A DNA stretch of 64,000 nt, taken from NCBI GenBank assembly GCA_031422335.1, contig JANOQW010000018.1, positions 48,619 to 112,618 on the forward strand. Reading direction: 5' to 3'. Below, piece by piece: positions 1-9,257 of this stretch (the first letter of the stretch is position 1; each line of letters begins with the position of its first letter). Below the pieces are notes generated by a model, which ran no database searches, was not told the DNA's origin, and saw only the letters and a program-made list of their open reading frames with translations. The translations under genes and the position numbers were made by a program. This DNA is from Methylotenera_A sp031422335. GTDB taxonomy: Bacteria > Pseudomonadota > Gammaproteobacteria > Burkholderiales > Methylophilaceae.

Positions 1-19
1 GATGATTAGTTTAACCATA

Positions 20-1669
20 TTAACTATTGATTATACTCAAACTCACCGCTTCGGCCACGCGTATGCCATCTACGCCTGCTGACAATATACCACCTGCATA
101 GCCCGCGCCTTCGCCGCACGGGTATAGGCCTTTTGTGTTAATGCTTTCTAAAGAGTTGTCATCGCGTTTAATGCGAATTGGACTGGAAGTACGCGTTTCA
201 ACGCCAGTTAAAATGCCATCGGCCAAGTCATAACCTTTTACCTGTTTGGCAAATTCGGGTATCGCCTCACGGATTGCATTAATGGCGAACTCTGGCAGTG
301 CTGTTTCTAAGTTGGTTAAATGTAAGCCTGGCGTGTAGCTGGGCTGCACTTCGCCAAATTTTGTTGATGGGATATTTGCTAGAAAGTCACCAATCAATTG
401 CCCAGGAGCCGCATAGCTATTGCCTCCCAGCGCATAGGCTTTTGCTTCTAATTCGCGCTGTAATTTCATTCCTGCGAGAGGGTTGTCTGGGTAATCTTGT
501 TCTGGCGTAATGCCCACCACAATGCCCGCATTTGCGTTACGCTCGTTGCGGCTATATTGGCTCATGCCATTTGTTACCACGCATCCTTCTTCAGAAGCCG
601 AGGCCACCACCGTGCCGCCTGGGCACATGCAAAAACTATATACGCTGCGGCCATTGCTGGCGTGGTGCACCAATTTATATTCTGCCGAGCCTAATTTGCT
701 TAATAAATCTTCACTGTAGCTGTTGCCATAGCGCGCTTTGTCGATGAGCGACTGCGGGTGCTCGATACGGAAACCGATGCTAAAAGGTTTGGCCTCAATG
801 TAGATATTTTTACGATGAATCATCTCAAACGTGTCGCGTGCGCTGTGGCCCACTGCCAAAACTAAGTGATTGGCGGCTAAGCGCTCACCCGTTTGCAGCG
901 TGACGCCTTGCACTAGATTATGCCCTTGGGAATCAACGCCAATTTCAATATCATCGACGCGACTTTCAAAGCGAATTTCACCGCCAAGTGATTCAATGGT
1001 TTTACGCATAGTTTCCACCATGCCAACCAGCCTAAAAGTACCAATATGTGGATGGCTCACATATAAAATCTCGGGTGGCGCGCCTGCGGCGACAAATTCC
1101 TGCAAAACTTTGCGCCCATAATGTTTCGGGTCTTTAATTTGGCTCCACAATTTTCCATCAGAGAACGTACCAGCGCCGCCCTCGCCAAATTGCACATTTG
1201 ATTCGGGGTTAAGTTTGCTTTTGCGCCAAAAATCCCAAGTGTCTTTGGTTCTTTCTCTTACCGCCTTGCCACGCTCTAGCACAATCGGCTTAAAGCCAGC
1301 TTGCGCCAAAATTAACGCCGCAAAAATGCCTGCAGGACCAAAGCCAACCACGATAGGGCGCGGCATACTAGTAACAGCGCTGTTGGTAACAAACTTATAC
1401 TCTGTATCAGGCGTAGGCTTAATATGCGGGTCTTTGGCATGTTTGGCCAGTAATTTTGCCTCGCCATTCACCAGCACATCTAGCGAATATACAAATAAAA
1501 TGGCATGTGATTTACGCGCATCGACCCCACGTTTAAAAATACTAAAACTCACGATATCAGCTGCGTTAATGGTTAATTTTTTTACCAAGGCGGCGCGAAT
1601 TTCTGCCTCGGTATGACCCGTTTCGGCAGAGCTTATGAGAGGTAGTTTGATCTCAGTTATTCTGAGCAT
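20..1669 (-). CDS. FAD-dependent dehydrogenase, COG2509-like
   Basis: A 549-residue flavoprotein of the NAD(P)/FAD-dependent dehydrogenase type. An N-terminal region of about 100 residues precedes a dinucleotide-binding motif GFGPAG (residues 109-114), followed by a strand ending in an acidic residue (VLERG, about 130-134). A second FAD-contact region lies near the C-terminus (PCGEGAGYAGG). This layout fits the large uncharacterised flavoprotein family COG2509, whose substrate is not established. Cytoplasmic; no signal peptide or membrane span is visible. The start is the ATG at 1669. It is the most downstream gene of a minus-strand run that follows hda. Family placement is good; the reaction is unknown. 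Confidence 0.85.
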   Translation of the reverse strand: MLRITEIKLPLISSAETGHTEAEIRAALVKKLTINAADIVSFSIFKRGVDARKSHAILFVYSLDVLVNGEAKLLAKHAKDPHIKPTPDTEYKFVTNSAVTSMPRPIVVGFGPAGIFAALILAQAGFKPIVLERGKAVRERTKDTWDFWRKSKLNPESNVQFGEGGAGTFSDGKLWSQIKDPKHYGRKVLQEFVAAGAPPEILYVSHPHIGTFRLVGMVETMRKTIESLGGEIRFESRVDDIEIGVDSQGHNLVQGVTLQTGERLAANHLVLAVGHSARDTFEMIHRKNIYIEAKPFSIGFRIEHPQSLIDKARYGNSYSEDLLSKLGSAEYKLVHHASNGRSVYSFCMCPGGTVVASASEEGCVVTNGMSQYSRNERNANAGIVVGITPEQDYPDNPLAGMKLQRELEAKAYALGGNSYAAPGQLIGDFLANIPSTKFGEVQPSYTPGLHLTNLETALPEFAINAIREAIPEFAKQVKGYDLADGILTGVETRTSSPIRIKRDDNSLESINTKGLYPCGEGAGYAGGILSAGVDGIRVAEAVSLSIINS

Positions 1670-1716
1670 ATTTTGCCTTAGGATAGTATTTATCTATCAG
1701 TGGTAGGATTTAGAGA

Positions 1717-2319
1717 TTAAATATTCAAATCTAATTGCAATAATTTTTTCAACATGGGCACGGTGACAGGTTTTTTTGTCACCAGCGACCATTCATCCAG
1801 TGCATCTAATACTGCCATTAAGTTGGGTAAATCGCGGCGCAAATAGCGCAAGCAGTAATCGCTGACTTCATCTGGTAGTTTCATGCCGCGCTCAAGCGCA
1901 TGATTTTTAAGCGCACTGGCTTTTTCATCATCATTTAGTGGATGTAGCTGATATACCAAGCCCCAAGCTAGTCGCGTGGCCAAATCATCGCGTAGCCCCA
2001 TTTGCGTGGGGCTATGTGGGCCAGCGGTGATTAATAATCCACCCGCTTCTTTTTGCTGATTATAAGTATTAAATAATGCAATTTGCGCGTCGTTATCAAG
2101 CATATGCACATCGTCTGCAACCCTCATAGATATTGCCTCGCAGGCCGATAATAAATGACTTTTACCAGAGCCTTTTTCGCCCCAAAAGTAAATAAATCTT
2201 GGCTGGCCGCCTGAAATGGCTTGTTTTAAACTGTTCATTGCCTCGGCATTGCGGCCTATAATAAAATTATCTAAGGAAGGCGCCGCCGCAGGTTTGATGT
2301 CTAAAAGTAATTGCTTCAT
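1717..2319 (-). CDS. hda: DnaA regulatory inactivator Hda
   Basis: A 200-residue AAA+ protein homologous to the ATPase part of DnaA. Hda works with the DNA-loaded beta clamp to stimulate ATP hydrolysis on DnaA and so prevents re-initiation. Visible features are QLLLDI at residues 3-8, which resembles the N-terminal clamp-binding motif of Hda, a Walker A GEKGSGKS at 47-54, and DDVHML at 69-74 in the Walker B position. There is no DNA-binding domain IV, and the length is near the usual 230 or so for Hda. Four bases separate it from the permease gene upstream, so the two are probably co-transcribed, an arrangement common in Betaproteobacteria. Confidence 0.9.
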   Translation of the reverse strand: MKQLLLDIKPAAAPSLDNFIIGRNAEAMNSLKQAISGGQPRFIYFWGEKGSGKSHLLSACEAISMRVADDVHMLDNDAQIALFNTYNQQKEAGGLLITAGPHSPTQMGLRDDLATRLAWGLVYQLHPLNDDEKASALKNHALERGMKLPDEVSDYCLRYLRRDLPNLMAVLDALDEWSLVTKKPVTVPMLKKLLQLDLNI

Positions 2320-2323
2320 GCTG

Positions 2324-3418
2324 CTACTTTAAATAGGCATCGCTATCTAAATAATTATCTTTAGTGTGTTGCAATGCCACCGCAATGGTGGCTGCCACTG
2401 GCAGCGCCAGTAATACGCCAGCAAAGCCAAATAATTGGCCGCCAGCCAGCAGTGCAAAAATAACCACTACAGGGTGCAAGCCGATGCGCTCACCCACCAG
2501 TTTAGGCGTAATAAAATTGCTCTCGATAAGTTGCCCAATGCCAAACACTGCTAGCACAGGTACAACTTGGCTAAAGCTGCTAAATTGTAATGCGCCCACC
2601 AACAGCGCCAAACCCATGCCCAGTGCAGGGCCCAAGTAAGGTACAAAGTTGAGTAGCCCCGCCACAATGCCTATCGATAGTGCATTATCTAGCCCAGCCA
2701 ACCATAAGCCAGACGCATAAAAAATGCTCATCAGCACCATGACAGTCAGTTGCCCACGCAAAAATTCAGCCAACATTTGGTCTATCTCTTGGGCAATTTC
2801 AGTACTTTTTGCGATTAAATCGCGCGGTATTAAATTGCCAATGCCCACAATAAAGGTGTCCCAATCTCTTAACAAGTAAAACAGCACCACCGGCAACAGT
2901 AAAATATTGGCCACTACACCAATCAGCGCCAAGCTATTGGTGCCAGCGGTTTGTAGCACGTCACCCAATAAATTGCCGGCAGTTCTCCAGTTTTTGCTGA
3001 TAATTTCTTGAATATGCGCGCTATCAATCGCCAAGCTAATGCCAAATTTAGTTTGCAGCCACGGCTCAATATTGGCGCGCAGATTGGTGATAAGCACTGG
3101 CAGGCGCTCAACTATTAAAAGTGATTGCTTTTGTAACAGCGGCAGTAAAATTAATATCAGCAAAATAACAGTGCCTAAAATGGCCAGCATGACCAACACT
3201 GTAGAAAGTGTGCGACCCAATTTAAAATTCTTAAACCCCATTTCGCTCAATTTATCGACTAACGGGTCGCAAATATAAGCCAAAATTGCCGCCACTAAAA
3301 AAGGCGCCAGCACAGGCAGTAATAGGTATAGAAAAAATAAAAAGCTGACGCTAAGTATCAACCAGCGGTTATTGGCAACCAAGCTAACCAAGTTAGTATT
3401 TTTATTTGGATTTGACAT
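2324..3418 (-). CDS. AI-2E family (PerM-like) membrane transporter
   Basis: A 364-residue multi-pass inner-membrane protein. Hydrophobic spans lie at about residues 15-55, 70-95, 160-185 and in a dense block from about 220 to 355. The long soluble loop in the middle and the C-terminal block are typical of the AI-2E/PerM family. Members have been assigned to autoinducer-2 export, Na+/H+ exchange or general permease roles, so the substrate here is open. The start ATG at 3418 lies 132 bases from divergent purM. The direct neighbourhood perM - hda, next to purM in the opposite direction, is a conserved betaproteobacterial arrangement and supports the family call. Confidence 0.85.
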   Translation of the reverse strand: MSNPNKNTNLVSLVANNRWLILSVSFLFFLYLLLPVLAPFLVAAILAYICDPLVDKLSEMGFKNFKLGRTLSTVLVMLAILGTVILLILILLPLLQKQSLLIVERLPVLITNLRANIEPWLQTKFGISLAIDSAHIQEIISKNWRTAGNLLGDVLQTAGTNSLALIGVVANILLLPVVLFYLLRDWDTFIVGIGNLIPRDLIAKSTEIAQEIDQMLAEFLRGQLTVMVLMSIFYASGLWLAGLDNALSIGIVAGLLNFVPYLGPALGMGLALLVGALQFSSFSQVVPVLAVFGIGQLIESNFITPKLVGERIGLHPVVVIFALLAGGQLFGFAGVLLALPVAATIAVALQHTKDNYLDSDAYLK

Positions 3419-3431
3419 AGGTTGCTGGCAC

Positions 3432-3457
3432 AGGTTGATTAGGCATAGGTTGATTAG
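3432..3457. repeat. Two 11-bp direct repeats in divergent promoter region
   Basis: AGGTTGATTAG occurs at 3432-3442 and again at 3447-3457, exact copies 15 bases apart. They sit just upstream of the minus-strand permease/hda operon and in the purM upstream region. The spacing of about 1.5 helix turns does not by itself indicate a protein-binding site. A slippage product is equally likely. Confidence 0.5.
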
Positions 3458-3550
3458 AAATAGTGCGTTAAAATAGTCACATGCAAATTATACTGCAACA
3501 CATTATTTTTAACCCTATTTTTAACCTTAACTTAAACTTTAGATTTACAA

Positions 3551-4627
3551 GTGAGCCACGTTTTGACTACTAATACGACCAACACAAATTCTACCCCTAC
3601 AAATTCTATTAGCTACCGCGATGCGGGTGTGGATATGGAAGCAGGTGATGCGCTGGTAGAACAAATTAAACCGTTTGCCAAGCGTACCATGCGCCCAGAA
3701 GTATTGGCGGGCATTGGCGGATTTGGCTCGCTGTTTGAAATGCCTAAAAAGTTTAAAAATCCAGTATTAGTTTCCGGCACCGATGGCGTTGGCACAAAAT
3801 TAAAACTGGCTTTTGAGCTGAATAAACATGACACGGTAGGCATCGATTTGGTCGCCATGAGCGTCAACGATATTTTAGTGCAAGGCGCTGAGCCGCTATT
3901 TTTTCTCGATTACTTTGCTTGTGGTAAGTTAGAAGTAGGCACCGCAGCGCAAGTGATTAAAGGCATTGCCGAGGGCTGCGAGCAATCTGGCTGCGCACTA
4001 GTGGGCGGCGAAACCGCCGAAATGCCAGGCATGTACCCAGCGGGAGAGTACGATTTGGCAGGCTTTGCGGTGGGTTGTGTCGATAAAGAAAAAATCATCA
4101 ACGGCTTGAGCATTAAGGCTGGCGATATCGTGTTGGGCTTAGCTTCTAGCGGCGCACATAGCAATGGTTATTCGTTGATTCGTAAGCTTATTGCAAATTC
4201 TGGCATTGATTTCGAATCAGACTTTCATGGTAGAAAATTTAAAGATGTAGTGATGGCGCCGACCAAAATTTATGTGAAATCACTGCTTAAGCTTATCGAA
4301 ACCTTGCCTGTAAAAGGCATGGCGCACATTACTGGCGGCGGCATTACCGAGAATATACCACGTGTGTTGCCGGCAGGTTTAACCGCAGAAATTAGCGCCA
4401 CAAGTTGGGAGCTTCCAGCCCTATTTAAGTGGCTGCAAGCGCAAGGCAATATTACGCATAGTGAGATGTATAAAACTTTTAACTGCGGCATCGGCATGGC
4501 GGTGGTGCTGGATATTGCGCATGTGGCACAAGCCAAACAGTTGCTAGAAGCAGCGGGTGAAACGGTGTATGAGATTGGTGTGATTCGCGCGCAAGCGGCA
4601 GGTGAAGCGCCGACCATCGTCGTATAA
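3551..4627 (+). CDS. purM: Phosphoribosylformylglycinamidine cyclo-ligase (AIR synthetase)
   Basis: A 358-residue enzyme of de novo purine synthesis that closes the imidazole ring of FGAM with ATP to give AIR. The N-terminal region has SYRDAGVDMEAGD, followed by the glycine-rich GGFGSLFEMP and the VSGTDGVGTKLKLA nucleotide-binding segment. GGETAEMPGMY and the C-terminal HITGGGITENIPRVLP are PurM signatures. The reading frame opens at a GTG and adds about 20 Asn/Thr-rich residues before the conserved SYRDAGVD. No ATG lies between, so GTG 3551 or TTG 3563 must serve as start, and no strong ribosome-binding site is visible. It is divergent from the AI-2E-type permease and probably starts a plus-strand run to 9788. 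Confidence 0.95.
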   Translation: MSHVLTTNTTNTNSTPTNSISYRDAGVDMEAGDALVEQIKPFAKRTMRPEVLAGIGGFGSLFEMPKKFKNPVLVSGTDGVGTKLKLAFELNKHDTVGIDLVAMSVNDILVQGAEPLFFLDYFACGKLEVGTAAQVIKGIAEGCEQSGCALVGGETAEMPGMYPAGEYDLAGFAVGCVDKEKIINGLSIKAGDIVLGLASSGAHSNGYSLIRKLIANSGIDFESDFHGRKFKDVVMAPTKIYVKSLLKLIETLPVKGMAHITGGGITENIPRVLPAGLTAEISATSWELPALFKWLQAQGNITHSEMYKTFNCGIGMAVVLDIAHVAQAKQLLEAAGETVYEIGVIRAQAAGEAPTIVV

Positions 4628-4677
4628 GACCACTTTTCAACTGATGCGTTGAATAATCTTATTGAATGCTATGAAAG

Positions 4678-5436
4678 GTGACGCCTTTGAAAATAATGCT
4701 GTTGAAATTAACGCAAATTTTGTTGTTTTTAGGCTTATTAAATATAGGTGCGATGACACAAGCCGCGCCCGAAAAAGCTAAGTCCCAAATATCCAAACCT
4801 AGGCTCATTCAACTGGAATACGATGTCACGCGCGATGGCAAGCTGTTTGCCAGGGTAAAAGAGCATTTTAGCCAAAACGGTAAACAATACAATATTAAAT
4901 CGGTGACTAAGGGTGTGGGTGTTTATGCATTAATGGGTGAGCGCGTACTCACTAGCACTGGTGCGGTCTCCAAGGCAGGTTTAAAGCCAAGTCATTTTGA
5001 GTTGCATCAAGGAAAAAGTGCAAAAAAAACCTTAATTGCAGATTTTAACTGGACTAAAAACATATTAGTCATGCAAGTAAAAGGTGAAACCAGAACCGAG
5101 AAATTGGAGGCGGGCACGCAAGATTTAGCCAGTTACGCCTACCAATTTATGTACTTGTATATGCTTAATGCGCCCACTAAAGATGAAGTAAAGGTGATGC
5201 TGACTACAGGTAAAAAACTGAATCAATATACCTACAAAGTGCTGGCGCGCGCTGAAAAATTGGATGCGGCCAACAAAACTTTTAAAGTGTTGCATATCTC
5301 TAACCAAGCCAGCGCTGGTGACGAAAAAAAACAGCTTTGGCTGGCAGAAGATCAGCATTATTTGCCTGTGCGCTATGCATTAGAGGAAGATGGCGATAAG
5401 TTTGAGCAAACATTGACGAAAATTCATGTGGAATAA
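4678..5436 (+). CDS. DUF3108 domain periplasmic protein
   Basis: A 252-residue protein with a hydrophobic N-terminal segment ending in an Ala-rich stretch before residue 35 (GAMTQAAPEKA), consistent with a Sec signal peptide and periplasmic location. The rest matches the DUF3108 pattern of beta strands, with VTRDGKLFARVKE near the start and GTQDLASYAYQFMYLY in the middle. That middle motif recurs in the neighbouring gene. The frame can open at GTG 4678, TTG 4687 or ATG 4696; the ATG puts the hydrophobic segment at the N-terminus. It overlaps the next gene by 11 bases, so the two are translationally coupled. Function unknown. Confidence 0.8.
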   Translation: MTPLKIMLLKLTQILLFLGLLNIGAMTQAAPEKAKSQISKPRLIQLEYDVTRDGKLFARVKEHFSQNGKQYNIKSVTKGVGVYALMGERVLTSTGAVSKAGLKPSHFELHQGKSAKKTLIADFNWTKNILVMQVKGETRTEKLEAGTQDLASYAYQFMYLYMLNAPTKDEVKVMLTTGKKLNQYTYKVLARAEKLDAANKTFKVLHISNQASAGDEKKQLWLAEDQHYLPVRYALEEDGDKFEQTLTKIHVE

Positions 5437-6535
5437 ACTTGCCGAAATTTTGCAACAGCCTGCATCAAAGCGTTTAGTCGTTGCCATTGTTATCTCAGCT
5501 GTTTTGCACACACTTTTTTTTGGCAGCATGCATTCTTTTTTGCCAAATATTAAGCAAGAAATGCATTTAATCGAGGCGCGCATTCAAATGCCAAAGACAA
5601 TTCCTCAGCCTGCTCTAGAGCCAATAGCAGAGCCACTGCCAGAAGTGCTTGCGGAGCTGGAGCCAGTAGTAGAGCCTAAAGTTGAAGAAGTGACTGAGCC
5701 AGAACCTGTTTCGACCAAACCTGAACCAGTGTCGGAAATTACGCCAAGCCCAGAAGTAAAGCCAGAGCCGCCTGCTCCTGAGCAAAATGTAGAACCAATG
5801 ACAGACAGAGATCGTTTTCCAATTGCTATTGATGACCAATCGCAGCCTCAAGACTTCGGCTTAGTAATTAACGAAAATGCCTACCAATATATAGAAACCG
5901 AGTTTGATGTACGCACTAAGATTGATGGCGAGGCAGAAGGCAAGGCAAAGATCACCTATAACTTAATTGAAGGTAAGCAATATCAAATAAGATGGCTCAC
6001 CGAAGGCAGTGGAATTATGGCTTTGTTGTTTCCAGAGTTATTGCAAATCAGCGAAGGCGAGCTGACCAAAGCTGGCTTGCGACCGAATAGTTATTTATAT
6101 CGGTTTGGTAATAAAGTGGATAAAAGTCGCTCTGCTAGTTTTGATTGGCAACGCAAAAAAGTAAGCTTATTAACAGCTAAAGGCACTAAAACTGAAGATT
6201 TACCCGATGGCACGCAAGATTTGCTCAGTTTTATGTATCAATTTATGCATGTGGCGCCACTGCAGCAGATGCAGATGCCGATAGTCAATGGCAAAAAATT
6301 ACGCATTTACGATTATAGTTTTGAAGGTGAAGAGCAAGTTAATTCGCCACTTGGCGAGCTAAAAACCTTGCATCTTTTGCATAGCAGCAGTAATGAAGAA
6401 GAAAAAACTGAGCTGTGGTTAGCGATTGATTATCAGTATGTGCCAGTAAAAATCCGTAAAATAGAGGGCGATGGTAAAATAGTAGAAATGCTGGCAACGC
6501 GCATCACCACCAATCGGCCGGTAATTAATCAATAA
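5426..6535 (+). CDS. TonB-like anchored DUF3108 protein
   Basis: A 369-residue protein with three parts. There is a short cytoplasmic N-terminus and one membrane span (about residues 17-36). A Pro/Glu-rich linker runs from about 50 to 125 and resembles the rigid periplasmic linker of TonB. A DUF3108-type domain fills about 140-360 and carries GTQDLLSFMYQFMHV, nearly the same motif as in the gene upstream. The gene starts inside the 3' end of that gene (11-base overlap). The two look like ancient duplicates, one soluble and one tethered. No function is assigned to the family; the linker suggests a domain held away from the inner membrane, which is inference. Confidence 0.75.
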   Translation: MWNKLAEILQQPASKRLVVAIVISAVLHTLFFGSMHSFLPNIKQEMHLIEARIQMPKTIPQPALEPIAEPLPEVLAELEPVVEPKVEEVTEPEPVSTKPEPVSEITPSPEVKPEPPAPEQNVEPMTDRDRFPIAIDDQSQPQDFGLVINENAYQYIETEFDVRTKIDGEAEGKAKITYNLIEGKQYQIRWLTEGSGIMALLFPELLQISEGELTKAGLRPNSYLYRFGNKVDKSRSASFDWQRKKVSLLTAKGTKTEDLPDGTQDLLSFMYQFMHVAPLQQMQMPIVNGKKLRIYDYSFEGEEQVNSPLGELKTLHLLHSSSNEEEKTELWLAIDYQYVPVKIRKIEGDGKIVEMLATRITTNRPVINQ

Positions 6536-6569
6536 ACACTTAAGCAAAAAACTAAATATAAAGACAATA

Positions 6570-8006
6570 ATGAACGCAAACTTACTCCGCCAAACCGCCA
6601 TGATGCTCACCAACATACTGGAGTTTAATAGCCCAGCCGATGCCAAATTGAGCGAATTTTTTCGCAACAATCGTGAGCTTGGCACCAAAGAGCGCGCCTT
6701 TGTGGCAGAGAGTGTGTATGGCGTGCTGCGCCGTTTGCGCTTTTTAAGCACCGTAGCGGCGAACGAGCAAGGCGACCCAGATGATGCGCGTAAGCTCATT
6801 TTGGCGTGGTTGTTGCGGGTAGAGGGCAAAAGCATCCGCGAGTTAGAACCTATTTTAAGCGAGCAACAAACCGAGTGGGCGCAAGCGATTAAAGCTAAAT
6901 CGACTGAAAACTTGCCGTTGGCAGTGCAAGCTGATGTGCGTGATTGGCTGTGGGCCAAGCTGGTGGCGCAATATGGCGAGGCGGAAGCGCTGACCATTTG
7001 CCGCAGCATGTTCGAGCAGGCTAGCCTAGATTTACGGGTGAACACCATTAAAGGCAATCGCGAAGATGTGCTTAAAAAAATGCTGGCCGAGAATACCAAT
7101 AACCAAGATATTATTGCCATTACGCCGCTTTCGCCAATTGGTATTCGCATGCCAAATAGGTTGGGCATTAATCGCCACGTGCTGTTTACCGAAGGCAAAA
7201 TTGAGGTGCAAGATGAAGGTAGTCAGCTTTTAAGTTATCTAGTCGCGCCAAAACGTGGCCAAATGATCGCCGATTTTTGTGCAGGGGCGGGTGGTAAAAC
7301 TTTAGCGATTGGCGCGCTGATGAAAAATACAGGCCGCTTGTATGCGTTTGATATTTCCGAAAAACGCTTGCAGAACTTGGGCCAACGCCTAAAACGATCT
7401 GGGCTTTCAAATTTGCATGCGCAACTGATTACGGGCGAAAGTGACCAAAAATTAAAACGCTTAAACGGTAAATTTGATCGTGTGTTGGTGGATGCGCCGT
7501 GCAGTGGCTTGGGTACTTTGCGCCGCAACCCCGATTTAAAATGGCGCTTTGAAGCCAGTGATATTGGCGAGTTAAACGTGAAGCAAAGCAATATTTTGGC
7601 GCGCGCCGCCAAGTTGGTTAAAGCGGGTGGGCGCCTAATTTATGCGACTTGCAGCTTATTGCAAGATGAAAATGAAGCGATTGCAGAAGCGTTTTTAGCT
7701 GCCAATGCTGAGTTTATTTTAGTGCCAGCCAATGAAGTGCTGGCGCAGCAACAAATTAAAGTAGATACAGGAAAATACTTAAAACTATTGCCGCATTTGC
7801 ATGGCACCGATGGCTTTTTTGCAGCGGTATTTGAAAAAGCGAATCCGACCAAAACTATCGAGGCCAAAGTGACCGAGCTGGAAGCCAATATCCATGAGAC
7901 TTCTGGAGCATCGAAAATGAAGGCTGTTAAAATTAAAGCAGAAAAGACAGCAAAAGCAAAAACCGTAAAAGCTAAGGTATTTAAAGCCAAGGCCGATAAA
8001 ATTTAG
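6570..8006 (+). CDS. rsmB: 16S rRNA (cytosine967-C5)-methyltransferase RsmB
   Basis: A 478-residue RNA methyltransferase of the NOL1/NOP2/Sun family. The N-terminal 140 residues form the NusB-like RNA-binding domain. The SAM-binding motif is FCAGAGGKTLAIG. DAPCSGLGTLRRNPDLKWR carries the motif IV cysteine, and YATCSLLQDENE carries the motif VI catalytic cysteine. Start ATG 6570. An unusual feature is a tail of about 30 residues rich in Lys and Ala after residue 440, with a repeating KAK/KVKA pattern. It extends the protein beyond the usual 430 or so residues and would add positive charge for RNA binding (inference). A 13-bp match to the dispersed repeat core lies in the linker before this tail, at 7886-7898. 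Confidence 0.92.
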   Translation: MNANLLRQTAMMLTNILEFNSPADAKLSEFFRNNRELGTKERAFVAESVYGVLRRLRFLSTVAANEQGDPDDARKLILAWLLRVEGKSIRELEPILSEQQTEWAQAIKAKSTENLPLAVQADVRDWLWAKLVAQYGEAEALTICRSMFEQASLDLRVNTIKGNREDVLKKMLAENTNNQDIIAITPLSPIGIRMPNRLGINRHVLFTEGKIEVQDEGSQLLSYLVAPKRGQMIADFCAGAGGKTLAIGALMKNTGRLYAFDISEKRLQNLGQRLKRSGLSNLHAQLITGESDQKLKRLNGKFDRVLVDAPCSGLGTLRRNPDLKWRFEASDIGELNVKQSNILARAAKLVKAGGRLIYATCSLLQDENEAIAEAFLAANAEFILVPANEVLAQQQIKVDTGKYLKLLPHLHGTDGFFAAVFEKANPTKTIEAKVTELEANIHETSGASKMKAVKIKAEKTAKAKTVKAKVFKAKADKI

Positions 8007-8011
8007 CTTAT

Positions 8012-9250
8012 ATGAAACTGCCCAGCCTTAATATTCAAATTTTAGTTGCTGCTATTGTTGGCGTAGCGGTTGGATTATATTTTCATTCACTCGGTGCAGA
8101 TAATGATTTGGTCAAAGGCGGTTTATATACGGCTGGCCTTATCGGTACGCTGTTCATTGATTTACTCAAAATGATTTTAATCCCGCTGGTGTTTTGTAGC
8201 ATTGCGGTTGGTATTGCAAATTTACGCCAGCATCAGCAAATGCACAGAGTTTGGATTAGCACGCTGCTATTTTTTGGCTTTACCATGGCCATCGCCATCA
8301 CTTTAGGCATGGTAGCCAGCAATTATTTTAAACCCGGTGCAGGTATGCAAATTGCCATGTTTGCTGATGCCATGGGCGAATTTAAAACCCAACAGTTGCC
8401 GCTGCCCGAATTTTTTGCACAGTTTTTACACAGTCTTTTTATGAATCCATTTCAGGCCTTAGCTAAAGGCGATGTGATGGCAGTGGTGATTTTTGCGCTC
8501 ATTTTAGGTATTGCGTTGGTGATGGGTGGTGAGCGTTACAAAAATATTCTCGCGCTGTTGCAAGAAGGCCTAGAAATTACCATGCGTATTGTCAGTTGGG
8601 TGATGGTGTTAGCTCCATTAGGTATTGCTGCGTTGCTGATTAAGCTGATTGCCACGCAAGATACTGCCATGTTGGGCACCATGGCCAAGTTTATGACCGT
8701 GGTGATTGGCACCACGCTGTTACATGGCGTGGTGATTTTGCCGCTACTTTTATATCTGATTACAGGCAAAACGCCGTTGTGGTTTTGGCGCGGTGCTCGT
8801 GAGGCTTTAGTCACGGCATTTGCCACCAGTTCGAGCAGCGCCACGCTGCCTGTTACCATGCGCTGTACCACCCAACATTTACACGTAAAACCAGAAATTG
8901 CCGGTTTTGTGGTGCCGCTGGGCGCCACGGTGAATATGGATGGTACTGCATTATATGAGGCCGCCGCCGCTTTATTTATTGCTAACTTGGTCGGTATAGA
9001 CCTTAATTTAACCCAGCAAATGATCGTGTTTGTGACTGCCATGATTGCCGCTATTGGCGCACCTGGCATTCCTAGTGCGGGCATGGTGACCATGGTGATG
9101 GTGTTGCAAAGTGTGGGTTTGCCTGTGGAGGCCATTGCTATTTTATTGCCGATTGATAGGCTATTAGATACCTTGCGCACTACCGTGAACGTGCAAGGCG
9201 ATATGATTGGCAGTTTAGTCGTACAAAAACTTGTTTCTAAACCTAATTAA
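8012..9250 (+). CDS. Dicarboxylate/amino acid:cation symporter
   Basis: A 412-residue inner-membrane carrier of the DAACS (SLC1-like) family, which couples uptake of C4-dicarboxylates or glutamate to H+ or Na+. The family signatures are present: the serine-rich re-entrant loop ATSSSSATLPVT, the TM7 motif NMDGTALYEA, and GAPGIPSAGMV in the second hairpin. These align with DctA, GltP and GltT, but the sequence alone does not separate the substrates. The start ATG lies 5 bases after rsmB, so co-transcription is likely. In an obligate or near-obligate methylotroph, such a carrier would serve nitrogen or side-carbon uptake more than growth; that is inference. Confidence 0.88.
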   Translation: MKLPSLNIQILVAAIVGVAVGLYFHSLGADNDLVKGGLYTAGLIGTLFIDLLKMILIPLVFCSIAVGIANLRQHQQMHRVWISTLLFFGFTMAIAITLGMVASNYFKPGAGMQIAMFADAMGEFKTQQLPLPEFFAQFLHSLFMNPFQALAKGDVMAVVIFALILGIALVMGGERYKNILALLQEGLEITMRIVSWVMVLAPLGIAALLIKLIATQDTAMLGTMAKFMTVVIGTTLLHGVVILPLLLYLITGKTPLWFWRGAREALVTAFATSSSSATLPVTMRCTTQHLHVKPEIAGFVVPLGATVNMDGTALYEAAAALFIANLVGIDLNLTQQMIVFVTAMIAAIGAPGIPSAGMVTMVMVLQSVGLPVEAIAILLPIDRLLDTLRTTVNVQGDMIGSLVVQKLVSKPN

Positions 9251-9257
9251 ATAACCA

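Noticed and set aside
1327..1340. CCTGCAGG in the FAD-dehydrogenase gene as a repeat arm
   Set aside because: It encodes the conserved GPAG of the FAD-binding motif and has no core next to it.
4637..4660. Terminator after purM
   Set aside because: A short TTCAAC/GTTGAA stem is present, but it is A/T-rich and has no T run.
6419..7198. A 259-codon minus-strand frame over the DUF3108/rsmB junction
   Set aside because: It spans two convincing plus-strand genes and has low-complexity Ser/Leu/Arg composition typical of a shadow frame.
8536..9180. A 214-codon open frame antisense to the dicarboxylate symporter
   Set aside because: Exactly opposite a strongly conserved transporter; the translated product has no recognisable domain and reflects codon bias of the sense gene.
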